Positions 8,839-17,409 of a stretch of 64,000 nucleotides of DNA are shown here, one piece after another. Numbering within the stretch: position 1 is the first letter of the stretch; every line of letters starts with the position of its first letter. A model generated the notes under the pieces. It had not been told where the DNA came from and searched no databases. It worked only from the letters and a program-made list of their open reading frames with translations. The position numbers were made by a program, and so were the translations under genes. The stretch comes from Streptomyces sp. ISL-10 (GTDB taxonomy: Bacteria > Actinomycetota > Actinomycetes > Streptomycetales > Streptomycetaceae), in the NCBI RefSeq assembly GCF_018614575.1, contig NZ_JAGGOJ010000035.1, forward strand, positions 62,001 through 126,000, given 5' to 3'.

Positions 8839-9504
8839 TCACGGCCGTGCCGCAGGCGCGTCCAGCACCTGGGCGAGATACGCCCGCAGCAGCCGCCGCG
8901 TCTCCTCCACGATCCCTTCGTCTCCCGACTCCCCTGCGCGGAAGGCCAGTTGCAGCAACGCGTCCGCCGCCTCGACCGCGACCAGGACCGCGCGCCGCAG
9001 GTCCGCGTCCGGCGTACGCCCCTGATGGACGGAGAAGAGGTGGACCAGACGGTCCGCGACCTCGTCGTTGGGGCCGGCGACGGGCGCACCGACCGGGACC
9101 TGGCCGCCGAAGTCGATCAGGGCGAAGCCGGGGACGGTGCGCTTCATCGCCAGGTACTCGTCGAGCATGACGTCGACCGCGCCGCGCCAGTCCCCCGCCG
9201 CCAGGGGGGCGAGCCGGACGGCGATCCGCTCGGTGTACCGATCGAGATTGCGGTGCCCGAGCGCCTCCACGAGCGCGCGTTTGTTGCCGAAGAAGCGGTA
9301 GACGGAGCCGATCGGCACGCCCGCCCGCTGCGCCACCGTCCGGGTGGACAGCTCCTCGTAACCGCAGACGTCGAGGAGTTCGGCACAGGCGTCCAGGATG
9401 CGCGCGAGCCGCTCGGCGCTGCGCTGCTGCACGGGCGTACGGCGCAGAGGAAGCTGGGACACGCGGTCCATGATGCCGTCCGGTGCCGTTGACGGGGAGG
9501 TCAC
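8839..9504 (-). CDS. TetR/AcrR-family transcriptional regulator
   Basis: About 221 residues. The N-terminal helix-turn-helix carries TRTVAQRAGVPIGSVYRFF followed by GNKRALVEAL, the hallmark TetR segment. The C-terminal half is a divergent all-helical ligand domain. Start choice: GTG at 9504 has AGGA at suitable spacing; ATG at 9525 and ATG at 9471 are in-frame alternatives. It is divergent from hmgA with only 67 bp between starts and a dyad in the gap, so it probably controls itself and hmgA. The ligand could be a tyrosine-pathway intermediate (inference). Confidence 0.88.
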   Translation of the reverse strand: MTSPSTAPDGIMDRVSQLPLRRTPVQQRSAERLARILDACAELLDVCGYEELSTRTVAQRAGVPIGSVYRFFGNKRALVEALGHRNLDRYTERIAVRLAPLAAGDWRGAVDVMLDEYLAMKRTVPGFALIDFGGQVPVGAPVAGPNDEVADRLVHLFSVHQGRTPDADLRRAVLVAVEAADALLQLAFRAGESGDEGIVEETRRLLRAYLAQVLDAPAARP

Positions 9505-9507
9505 TGC

Positions 9508-9531
9508 AATCCTACGGTTGTCCATAGGAAT
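9508..9531. promoter_or_regulatory. Dyad operator between tetR-type gene and hmgA
   Basis: An imperfect palindrome with arms ATCCTACGG and CCATAGGAAT around a TTGT centre; TCCTA (9510-9514) and TAGGA (9525-9529) match exactly. It sits just upstream of the GTG start of the TetR gene and about 45 bp before hmgA. Position and symmetry suggest the regulator's own operator. Confidence 0.45.
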
Positions 9532-9571
9532 GCGAACGGGAACGGAAATCCCTCGGCACCAGGAGCGGGCG

Positions 9572-10906
9572 ATGAGCGGTATCGACCAGAGGCGCAAACT
9601 AGTGGACGGACTCACGGAGGAGTCCTTCCTGTCCGGCTTCGGCAACGAGCACAGCTCGGAGTCGGTGGCCGGCGCCCTCCCCCACGGGCGGAACTCACCG
9701 CAGCGCGCCCCGCTCGGCCTCTACGCGGAACAGCTCAGCGGCACGGCTTTCACCGAGCCCCGCGCCCACAACCGCCGCTCCTGGCTGTACCGCATCCGCC
9801 CCTCCGCCGCACACCCCGCGTACGTCCGCACCGACAACGGCCGGCTCCGCACGGCCCCGTTCAGCGAGACGCCCGATCCCAACCGGCTGCGGTGGAACCC
9901 GCTGCCGGATCCGGCGCCCGGCACGGACTGGCTGGCGGGCCTGTGGACGCTCGGCGGCAACGGCGACGTGACGCAGCGCACGGGAATGGCCGTGCACCTC
10001 TACCACGCGAACGCCTCCATGGAGCGGGTGTTCAGCGACGCCGACGGCGAGCTGCTCATCGTGCCTGAGCGCGGCGGGCTGCTGCTGGTGACGGAGTTCG
10101 GTCTGCTGCCCGCACGGCCCGGCGAGATCGCGCTCGTCCCCCGCGGTGTCCGCTTCCGCGTGGAACTGCTCGACGAGAGCGCCCGCGGCTATGTCTGCGA
10201 GAACTACGGACAGCCGTTCCAGCTGCCCGACCTCGGCCTGATCGGTGCCAACGGCCTCGCCAACGCCCGCGACTTCCACGCGCCGGCCGCCGCGTACGAG
10301 GACGTCGATGGCCCGGTCGAGGTGGTCAACAAGTTCTGCGGAAACCTGTGGACCGCGACGTACGACCACTCGCCGCTCGACGTCGTCGCCTGGCACGGCA
10401 ACCATGTCCCGTACGTCTACGACCTGCACCGTTTCAACGTCATCGGCTCGATCTCCTACGACCACCCCGACCCGTCGATCTTCACGGTGCTCACCTCGCC
10501 TTCCGACACCCCCGGCCTCGCCGGTGTCGACTTCGTGGTCTTCGCACCCCGCTGGCTGGTCGGCGAGGACACGTTCCGCCCGCCGTACTTCCACCGCAAT
10601 GTGATGAGCGAGTACATGGGCCTGATCGAGGGCGCCTACGACGCCAAGGCAGCCGGCGAAGGGGGCTTCGTCCCCGGCGGCGGCTCGCTACACAACATGA
10701 TGTCGGCGCACGGCCCCGACCGGGAGACCTTCGACCGGGCGAGCGCGGTCGAGCTCACGCCGCAGAAGGTCGACAACGGCCTTGCCTTCATGTTCGAGAC
10801 CCGCTGGCCGGTGATCACCACCGGGCAGGCGGCGAACGCCGACCACCTGCAGAAGGGCTATGACACCGTGTGGCAGGGTCTTGAGCGCCACTTCCGGCCC
10901 CAGTAA
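9572..10906 (+). CDS. hmgA: Homogentisate 1,2-dioxygenase
   Basis: A 444-residue enzyme that opens the ring of homogentisate to maleylacetoacetate in tyrosine/phenylalanine catabolism. The cupin-fold C-terminal half carries the iron-binding region: YFHRN, MSEYMG and LHNMMSAHGPD supply the expected His-Glu-His ligands. The N-terminal GFGNEHSSE motif is characteristic of the family. AGGAG precedes the ATG; the frame upstream is shadow. It is divergent from a TetR regulator and followed within 25 bp by a GntR gene. The maleylacetoacetate and fumarylacetoacetate genes are not in the window. Confidence 0.97.
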   Translation: MSGIDQRRKLVDGLTEESFLSGFGNEHSSESVAGALPHGRNSPQRAPLGLYAEQLSGTAFTEPRAHNRRSWLYRIRPSAAHPAYVRTDNGRLRTAPFSETPDPNRLRWNPLPDPAPGTDWLAGLWTLGGNGDVTQRTGMAVHLYHANASMERVFSDADGELLIVPERGGLLLVTEFGLLPARPGEIALVPRGVRFRVELLDESARGYVCENYGQPFQLPDLGLIGANGLANARDFHAPAAAYEDVDGPVEVVNKFCGNLWTATYDHSPLDVVAWHGNHVPYVYDLHRFNVIGSISYDHPDPSIFTVLTSPSDTPGLAGVDFVVFAPRWLVGEDTFRPPYFHRNVMSEYMGLIEGAYDAKAAGEGGFVPGGGSLHNMMSAHGPDRETFDRASAVELTPQKVDNGLAFMFETRWPVITTGQAANADHLQKGYDTVWQGLERHFRPQ

Positions 10907-10930
10907 AGAGATGCCGTGTACGGAGATGCC

Positions 10931-11683
10931 GTGACCTCCTTCGCCCCGGACTCGCTCGTCCTGAACCGCAAGCTGCCGCTGTGGTACCAGGTCTCGCAGT
11001 CGCTGCGCGCCTCGATACTGGGCCGTGCGCCCGAGGCGTCGCTGCGGCTCCCCACCGAGGAACAGCTCGCCCAGCACTACGGGGTGAGCGTGCTCACCAT
11101 GCGCCAGGCGCTCAAGGAGCTGGAGGAGGAGGGTCTGATCAGCCGCCACCGGCGGCGGGGCACCTTCATCGAGCCGGGGGCGCGGCGGAGCGCGCCGCGG
11201 CGGCTGCTGGGCTCGATCGACGCGATCGTGGCCCAGCAGTCGGGCGAGCGCACGACGGTCCTCGGCCACGGACCGCAGCCGGTGCCCGGCGACCTGGCCG
11301 AGTATTTCCCGGACACGGACGAGGTCGTGGTGTTCCGGCGGCTGCGGCACGACGGCGACAACGGCGAGCCCACCAACTGGGCGGAGAACGCGTTGCACCC
11401 GGACCTCGCGAGGCGTGTGGACTGCGCGGACCTGGAGCGCTGGCCGATGACGAAGGTGCTGCGGGATGTGCTGGGCATCCGGATCAGCAGGATCACGGAC
11501 ACGGTGGAGGCGCGGCTCGCGGACCCGCCGACGGCAGAGCTGCTCCGGGTCCCGCTGCTCAGCCCGATCCTGCACTACACGGGCGTGACGTACGACGAGG
11601 ACGGCCGGGTCGTGGACGTGGCCCGGATCCGCTACCGCGGGGACCGGTTCTCCTTCTCGGTGACCGTGGATGCCGCGGACTGA
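10931..11683 (+). CDS. GntR/HutC-family transcriptional regulator
   Basis: About 250 residues: an N-terminal winged helix (LPLWYQVSQSLR, then LPTEEQLAQHYGVSVLTMRQAL and a GTF wing) followed by a UTRA effector domain, as in HutC-type regulators. Two identical GAGATGCCGTG blocks in tandem (10908-10918, 10923-10933) give two possible GTG starts, 10916 and 10931, each with the same spacing; 10931 fits slightly better (GGAG). It starts 24 bp after hmgA and may be cotranscribed. The effector is unknown; control of aromatic catabolism is only suggested by position. Confidence 0.85.
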   Translation: MTSFAPDSLVLNRKLPLWYQVSQSLRASILGRAPEASLRLPTEEQLAQHYGVSVLTMRQALKELEEEGLISRHRRRGTFIEPGARRSAPRRLLGSIDAIVAQQSGERTTVLGHGPQPVPGDLAEYFPDTDEVVVFRRLRHDGDNGEPTNWAENALHPDLARRVDCADLERWPMTKVLRDVLGIRISRITDTVEARLADPPTAELLRVPLLSPILHYTGVTYDEDGRVVDVARIRYRGDRFSFSVTVDAAD

Positions 11684-11697
11684 GGCGTTTCACTAGC

Positions 11698-12918
11698 ATG
11701 CGGACGGTGATTGCTCTCACCGAGGACGTGACCGGGGACGCGCCGCTGCTCGACGACCTCATGCCCTGGTCCGTGGCGCCGCTGCGGCTGGGGCGGGGCT
11801 GGGTGATGGCGCCGGACGCCGCGTCGCTGCGCGCCCGCTGGGACGCTCTCGTACGGGCGGGCGACGCCGGGCGCGAGGCACTGTTCGGGCCCACCCGGGC
11901 GCGTACGCCGCACAGCGCGGTCGCGCAGCTGCCGGGGCAGGCGACCGGGACCGGGCGGATCGCCCGCGAGACCGGTCGCTGTCCTGAGCCGGTGCGCGTG
12001 CTGCACGGCGCGTTCGACGAGCAGTGGCTGATACCGGACAACCGGCTGATCGACGCCGCCCGGCCCGAGTTGTGGCGAGTGCGCGACGAACGGCAGCTCT
12101 TCGTCGTCGAGCAGGGTCATGTGCCGAAGGCGTCGGGTCCCGCACTGGTCGTGTCCGCGCTGCTGCCGGACGGGCGCTCACCGGCGGGCCGCCCCGGCCG
12201 GATCCGTCCCTTGTACCGCAGGCCGGGTGCGCGGGAGCCGAACGTCGCACCGGGTCTGCTGGATCTGCTCACGGACCGGTACGGGACCGGGGTGGGCGCG
12301 CAGGAGCTCGTCTGCTGGGCCCTGGCGACGGCCCACGTCACCTCCGCGGGGTGCGTCGTCCCGCTGCCCGCCGAGCCCGCGGCCTGGGCGGCGGGGGTGG
12401 AGCTGGGCCGGCGGGCGCTGCGGATCCAGTTGCGCGGCGCGCACGGCGGGGAACGCCCCAGGCTGCCGGGCGGTCGACGCCCCTATGTGCGGGCGGCCCT
12501 GCCCGCCCGGCCGGTCGGGCTGGCGTACGACGCCGCCGAGGAGGCGCTGACCGTCGGGGACAGCGGCCGTGTCGCGCCGGTGCCGCGGGGGGCGTGGGAC
12601 TTCGAGGCAGGCGGCGTCCGGGTACTGGAGCAGTGGTTCGCACGGCGTACGGCGGCGGGCGAGCCCGGCTCGCTCGAAGCGGTGCGGCCGGCGGCCTGGC
12701 CGCAGGAGTGGACGTCCGAGCTCCTGGAGCTGATCACGGTGTTGGCCCTGCTGGCTGAACTGGAGCCGGAGCGGGAGCGGTTGGCCGAAGGGAAGCGGAT
12801 CGGGGCGGCGGAGCTGCGGGCAGCGGGTGTGCTGCCGCCGCCGGGAGCGGCGCGGCGGCCGGCGTCGGTGCTGGACCATGCGGAGGAGGGCCCGGAGGGT
12901 CAGTTCGCCCTGCTGTGA
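11698..12918 (+). CDS. Type ISP restriction-modification C-terminal specificity-domain protein
   Basis: A 406-residue protein that I recognise as resembling the C-terminal target-recognition region of type ISP (LlaBIII-like) enzymes. It carries the marker pattern DEQWLIPDNRLID followed by RPELW. There is no helicase, nuclease or methyltransferase motif in it and none of those subunits is nearby, so it is not a working restriction enzyme by itself. The ATG at 11698 starts 15 bp after the GntR stop. Such stand-alone proteins recur in Streptomyces; their role is unknown. A role in DNA binding is inference. Confidence 0.65.
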   Translation: MRTVIALTEDVTGDAPLLDDLMPWSVAPLRLGRGWVMAPDAASLRARWDALVRAGDAGREALFGPTRARTPHSAVAQLPGQATGTGRIARETGRCPEPVRVLHGAFDEQWLIPDNRLIDAARPELWRVRDERQLFVVEQGHVPKASGPALVVSALLPDGRSPAGRPGRIRPLYRRPGAREPNVAPGLLDLLTDRYGTGVGAQELVCWALATAHVTSAGCVVPLPAEPAAWAAGVELGRRALRIQLRGAHGGERPRLPGGRRPYVRAALPARPVGLAYDAAEEALTVGDSGRVAPVPRGAWDFEAGGVRVLEQWFARRTAAGEPGSLEAVRPAAWPQEWTSELLELITVLALLAELEPERERLAEGKRIGAAELRAAGVLPPPGAARRPASVLDHAEEGPEGQFALL

Positions 12919-13168
12919 CCCGTCTCCACCGCGCCCCTTCGCCTGCCCGGCCGGTCAGGTGAACGAGTCGATCACCCAACGGCTGGACCGGAAGGGCTCG
13001 TCTGGCACTGCCGGAAAGCGCTCGTGAGGACCGGGTCGGTCGGCCAGGGCCGGAAAGGGCTGTTAGGACCGGGACGGTTCGTCAAGGGGACACGACGTCG
13101 AAGTCACCGGACCGTTTTCATGATCCCCCGGGGTGACAAAGATGGTGGCTGCATATTAGACACGGCCT

Positions 13169-14365
13169 ATGAGCCAACAGCCACTGCCCCTGGACGGCAT
13201 CACGGTCGTCGCCGTCGAACAGGCCGTCTCGGCGCCGTTCGCCACGCGCCAGCTCGCCGACCTCGGCGCCCGCGTGATCAAGGTGGAGCGCCCGGAGGGC
13301 GGTGACTTCGCCCGCGGCTATGACACCGCGGCCCGCGGGCTCGCCTCGCACTTCGTCTGGTGCAACCGCGGCAAGGAGTCCATCGCCGTCGATCTCAAGG
13401 ACCCTCGCGGACTGGACATCGTGCACCGGCTCGTCGCGGACGCCGATGTGTTCGTGCAGAACCTCGCCCAGGGCGCGGCGGCCCGGCTCGGCCTGGACGC
13501 CGCCGCCCTGTGCGCACGGCACCCCCGGCTGATCGCCGTCGACATCTCCGGCTACGGCTCCGGCGGCCCCTACGCCCACAAGCGGGCGTACGACATGCTC
13601 GTGCAGTGCGAGGCCGGTCTGGTCTCGGTGACGGGGACGAAGGCCGAGCCGGTGAAGGCGGGCGTCCCGGCGGCCGACATCGCCGCCGCGATGTACGCCT
13701 TCTCGGGCGTGCTGGCGGCGCTGCTGCGGCGCGGTACGACGGGCCGCGGCGGTCCGGTCGAGATCTCGATGCTGGAGTCGCTGGCCGAATGGATGGGGCA
13801 TCCGCTGCACCACGGGATGCATGGAGGTGAAGCACCGGCGCGCACGGGTGTCGCGCACGCCGTCATCTCCCCCTACGACGCGTACGACACCGCCGACGGC
13901 AGCCAGGTGCTCCTGTCGGTCCAGAACGACCGCGAGTGGCGCAGGCTCGCCGAACAGGTGCTGGAGCGGCCCGAGTTGGCGCTCGATCCGGGCTTCGCCA
14001 CCAACACCGCGCGGACGGCGAACCGGAAGCGGACGGACGCGGCGGTGGCCGAGGCCCTGGGGAGGCTGCCGACACGGGAGGCGATCGACCGGCTGGAGGC
14101 CGCCGGCATCGCCTGCGCGCGCCTGAACACCGTGACGGACGTGGCAGATCATCCGCAGCTGGCGGCCCGCGACCGCTGGCGCGAGGTCGACTCGCCTGCC
14201 GGACCGCTGCGGGCGCTGCTGCCCCCGATCACGCTGCCGGGCGGGGCACCGGCACGGATGGGGGCGATCCCTTCACTCGGCGAGCACACCGACGCGCTGC
14301 TGCGGGCCCTGGGGATGACGGATGAGGCCGCAGCGGCGCTGCGCCGGGACGGTGTGGTCGCCTGA
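13169..14365 (+). CDS. Class III (CaiB/BaiF) CoA-transferase
   Basis: A 398-residue family III CoA-transferase that moves CoA between acyl groups. The N-terminal DLGARVIKVERPEGGD segment and the GRGGPVEISMLESLAEW region are characteristic. The catalytic aspartate is expected in YDMLVQ (about residue 142), as in formyl-CoA transferase. The 250 bp before it contain no gene. The acyl donor and acceptor cannot be told. It is transcribed alone, with the small gene downstream facing it. Confidence 0.92.
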   Translation: MSQQPLPLDGITVVAVEQAVSAPFATRQLADLGARVIKVERPEGGDFARGYDTAARGLASHFVWCNRGKESIAVDLKDPRGLDIVHRLVADADVFVQNLAQGAAARLGLDAAALCARHPRLIAVDISGYGSGGPYAHKRAYDMLVQCEAGLVSVTGTKAEPVKAGVPAADIAAAMYAFSGVLAALLRRGTTGRGGPVEISMLESLAEWMGHPLHHGMHGGEAPARTGVAHAVISPYDAYDTADGSQVLLSVQNDREWRRLAEQVLERPELALDPGFATNTARTANRKRTDAAVAEALGRLPTREAIDRLEAAGIACARLNTVTDVADHPQLAARDRWREVDSPAGPLRALLPPITLPGGAPARMGAIPSLGEHTDALLRALGMTDEAAAALRRDGVVA

Positions 14366-14402
14366 GCGGGCCGCGCGAAAGAGGTGGGTCGGGCGGGGTC
14401 GG

Positions 14403-14666
14403 TCAGCCGCGGCTGCCGAAAAGGGAGCGCCGCAGCCGCCGCAGCGGAGCGAACAGCGAGACGCGCGCGCTCTTGCTCGCGCGGCTGTGCCGCACGTCGC
14501 GCGAGGTCAGCTCGCGCATCAACAGGGTCGCCTCGGCGGCCTCGCGCTGCGGGACGGCGGGGCCGCCGAGCACCGAGAGGTGGCGGTCGAGACGCGAACT
14601 GGTCTCGACGCTTCCGCACGTGATGGCAGGCACACGAGCCCTGCTGCGAACTGTTATCTGATCCAT
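14403..14666 (-). CDS. Small hypothetical protein (87 aa), basic C-terminus
   Basis: No family recognised. The ATG at 14666 has GGGGAG four bases upstream. The protein is basic, with a C-terminal stretch of alternating hydrophobic and arginine residues (FAPLRRLRRSLF) that could form an amphipathic helix. There are no membrane segments. It is convergent with the CoA-transferase gene. It looks like a genuine small Streptomyces protein but function is unknown. Confidence 0.55.
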   Translation of the reverse strand: MDQITVRSRARVPAITCGSVETSSRLDRHLSVLGGPAVPQREAAEATLLMRELTSRDVRHSRASKSARVSLFAPLRRLRRSLFGSRG

Positions 14667-14826
14667 GTCACTCCCCACCCGTACAAGACACCCGGCCCGG
14701 GCACATTAACCCTATCTCCCCGGCGGGACACCCGTGTATCCCGCCGGCATGATTCACCGCACTCGGACGGGGGTTGACGATTACTCTCCGAATGCGACTG
14801 ATTCCAGGGGGAGTTGGATCGGCATT

Positions 14827-14852
14827 TTCCGGCCAGGTGGACCCGGCCGGAA
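14827..14852. promoter_or_regulatory. Inverted repeat upstream of the kinase-like gene
   Basis: Perfect 8-bp arms TTCCGGCC (14827-14834) and GGCCGGAA (14845-14852) around a 10-bp centre, about 100 bp before the kinase-like start. It could be an operator or a short terminator; no T-run follows on either strand. Confidence 0.3.
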
Positions 14853-14949
14853 CTGATGGCCGATCAATCAGTGTCATGCGTCCGGCAGTTGGGCTAAATT
14901 CGAGTGGTTTTCACCGTGTTGGGCGCCGATCGCGGACAGGGGGCACGGC

Positions 14950-15942
14950 ATGAGCGGACCGCCGGGGACCGGCCGGCTGATTGCGCAGCGCTACCGCCTG
15001 ATCGGGCCGCTCGGGGAGGGCCGTACGGGCGTGGTGTGGCTGGCGCGCGACGAACTGCTGGGACGTGAGGTGGCGGTCAAGGAGGTCCGCGCCCCGGCCG
15101 GTATCGACGCCACGGCGACGCGAGAGCTGTACGGACGGCTGGAGCGGGCCGCCCGGACCGCGGGCCGCGTCTCGCACCGCAACGTGGTCGCCGTCCACGA
15201 CGTGGCCACCGACGACGGCCGCCCCTGGATCGTGATGGAGCTCGTGCGCGGTATCGCCCTGTCGGACGTACTGGAGGCGGAAGGGCCGATGCCGCCCGCC
15301 CGGGCCGCGCACCTCGGGGCCGAGGCCGTGGCCGCCCTGCGCGCCGCGCACGCGGTGGGCGTGGTGCACCACGACGTACGGGCGGCCAACGTCCTGATCG
15401 CCAACGACGGCCGGGTGATGCTCACCGGCTTCGCGGCGGCGGCGAGTGCCTCGCAGTCCGTCCCGGCCGGCGAGCCGGGCACCGATGCGGACCTGTGGTC
15501 GCTCGGCGCGCTGCTGTACACGACGGTCGAGGGCCGCACCCCGGGCGCGGACGGGGAGATCCGGCCGTCGGAGCGGGCGGGCGCTCTGGCGCCGGTGATC
15601 TCTGGGCTGCTGCGGCGGGACGCGGCGGAGCGGATGCCTGCCGAGGAGGCCGAGCACAGGCTGCGGCTGGCCAGCGCGGGCGGAGCGCCGCGCGCCACGG
15701 CCGCGACGCCGTCGGGGCCTTCCGCGAGCCGGTCCGGCAGCGACGGTGACGCACCCGCCGGTGGAGCGGGCCGTTCCGGCGGTGCGCCGACGTCCGCCGT
15801 CGACGCGCCCGCACGGCACGCCGACGGCGGACCTTCGGCGTTCGCCGACGAGCCGCGCCGAGCCGCGGCGGTGCTGGTGGCAGGCGTGGTGGCGCTCCTC
15901 GTGGCGGTCGCGGCACTGGTCTGGGCGGTACTGGCGGGATGA
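14950..15942 (+). CDS. Serine/threonine kinase-like membrane protein, probable pseudokinase
   Basis: A 330-residue protein with a Hanks-type kinase fold at about 14-245, an Ala/Gly/Pro-rich linker (about 245-305) and one C-terminal transmembrane helix (about 308-328). The glycine loop (LGEGRTGVV), Lys44 (VAVK) and the catalytic-loop segment HHDVRAAN (Asp142, Asn147) are present. The metal-binding DFG aspartate is replaced: T159-G160-F161. No APE motif is evident. A phosphate-transfer reaction is therefore doubtful. Membrane anchoring at the C-terminus without an extracellular sensor domain is unusual for actinobacterial PknB-type kinases. It could instead be an ATP-binding scaffold. Confidence 0.8.
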   Translation: MSGPPGTGRLIAQRYRLIGPLGEGRTGVVWLARDELLGREVAVKEVRAPAGIDATATRELYGRLERAARTAGRVSHRNVVAVHDVATDDGRPWIVMELVRGIALSDVLEAEGPMPPARAAHLGAEAVAALRAAHAVGVVHHDVRAANVLIANDGRVMLTGFAAAASASQSVPAGEPGTDADLWSLGALLYTTVEGRTPGADGEIRPSERAGALAPVISGLLRRDAAERMPAEEAEHRLRLASAGGAPRATAATPSGPSASRSGSDGDAPAGGAGRSGGAPTSAVDAPARHADGGPSAFADEPRRAAAVLVAGVVALLVAVAALVWAVLAG

Positions 15943-16111
15943 ATGCCCGGCGCGGGGCCGGCGGAGTGAATGCGCGGCGCGGCCGGCGGAGTGAACACAC
16001 AGACCCTGCCCGGCCAACGAACGCGCAGGCCCTGCCCGGTTGGTGGCCGGTCAGGACCTTCGGCGCCGTGGGGGAAGAACGACCGTCCGGTCCCGCCGGA
16101 CGGGCGTCCGG

Positions 16112-16921
16112 TCAGGCGTGGGACGTGAAGACCGGCAGATAGCCGCCGGACTGTCCGGACGCCGTCGGGTGGTAGGAGTCGCTCATGTTGAACCAGTTGA
16201 CGCTGTGCAGCCAGGCGGCTCCGGAGCAGATCTCGTGCCCGGTGAAGGCGGAGACGACGCTCGCGAAGGTGTACCCGTTGTCGGCCGCGCGCTTGGCGGT
16301 CGCCGTGTTGAGATGGTCGGCCGCCCCGTTGATGGCGGACCGCTTGGTCTCACTCATTCCGGCCGTGCAACTGCCGTTGAGCTTGTAGAAGCGCGGATAG
16401 CCGAGGACGACCACCCGGGCGGCGGGCGCCTTGGCCCTGATCGCCGAGTACACCTGGTCGAGCTTGCCGGGCAGGGTCGTGTCGACGTAGCGCTTGGCCT
16501 CCTCGATCCGTGCCAGGCATTCGGCGTCGGAGCTGAGGACGCAGGTGGTCATCACGTCGGCGAAGCCGGCGTCGTTGCCGCCGACCGAGATCGAGACGAG
16601 ATCGGTCGCCGCGCTGAGCGGCCCGAGCTGACCGGAGGTCACATCACCGGTACGCGCGCCCGAGCAGGCGGTGAACGCGAAGGACGAGGGCGAGTTGGCG
16701 GCGGCCCACAGTTTGGGGTAGGCGCGGGTGCTGCGCTTGCAGTTGCCACTTGAGCTGTCGTAACTGCCCGCTCCCACACCGGAGGAGTAGGAGTCGCCGA
16801 GTGCCACGTAGTCGACTGACTGGGCGGTGGAATCGGCCTGCGCCTGGCCCGCTCCCGTGAGAGCGAGAACGGCGCCGAGGAGGAGTGAGGATGAGAATGC
16901 CGCGACTCGGGACAGTTTCAT
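16112..16921 (-). CDS. Secreted SGNH-family lipase/esterase
   Basis: A 269-residue extracellular hydrolase. It has a Sec signal peptide with cleavage near AQA-DS (about residue 30). The SGNH blocks are GDSYSSG (nucleophile Ser), the Gly-containing block, GGND, and the C-terminal SDSYHP carrying Asp/His. Cysteines are placed for three disulfides, as in Streptomyces SGNH lipases. Substrate is probably acyl esters or phospholipids. AGGGAGG lies before the ATG. Confidence 0.92.
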   Translation of the reverse strand: MKLSRVAAFSSSLLLGAVLALTGAGQAQADSTAQSVDYVALGDSYSSGVGAGSYDSSSGNCKRSTRAYPKLWAAANSPSSFAFTACSGARTGDVTSGQLGPLSAATDLVSISVGGNDAGFADVMTTCVLSSDAECLARIEEAKRYVDTTLPGKLDQVYSAIRAKAPAARVVVLGYPRFYKLNGSCTAGMSETKRSAINGAADHLNTATAKRAADNGYTFASVVSAFTGHEICSGAAWLHSVNWFNMSDSYHPTASGQSGGYLPVFTSHA

Positions 16922-17409
16922 GGAACCTCCCTTGAGCAGGATCTCTGCCTCAACTTTCGTAGCAGCGGACCGACTTGACAGGAAGTGTCCATGCCAAAGA
17001 TGTTACTGACGGGTCATTGGCCTGAGGCGCCGTCCGAAGCGAGGGGGTGAGTGCCCCGGGAGCCGTACGCCGCACGGGCGGCGATGCCGGCTCGACGAGC
17101 GGCGATGCGCGCCTCAACGGACAGCGATGCCGACTCAAGCACCCTGCACGGAGCGCCGCTTCGTCACGGCCGTATGGGCGACGTCCCCCTGCGTGCCCGG
17201 ACGCTCTTCCAGCCGCCCGCATGCGGGCGGCCCACCGGTACACCCGGCGGATCCCAGGCAGTCTCAGCCGGTGAAGCACCCGGCCGCCCCGGCCAGGACT
17301 CCCCGAATCACGGCCAGGCTCAGCCGGTGAAGCACCCGGCGCCGCACCGGCCGAAACACCGTGGCAAAACACCGTGCGGCGCCAGGGACCGTGCCGGATC
17401 ATGGGGCCC
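16922..17409. other. Gene-free stretch with 22-bp direct repeat
   Basis: I see no gene in these 490 bases. It contains the direct repeat CTCAGCCGGTGAAGCACCCGGC at 17263-17284 and 17319-17340, inside a longer diverged repeat, and the promoter region of the divergent SGNH lipase at the left end. Open frames here are of low complexity and lack start signals. Confidence 0.5.

Noticed and set aside
13134..13162. Sigma-70 promoter for the CoA-transferase (GTGACA ... TAGACA)
   Set aside because: The boxes are poor matches and spacing depends on the choice of -10; not strong enough to list.
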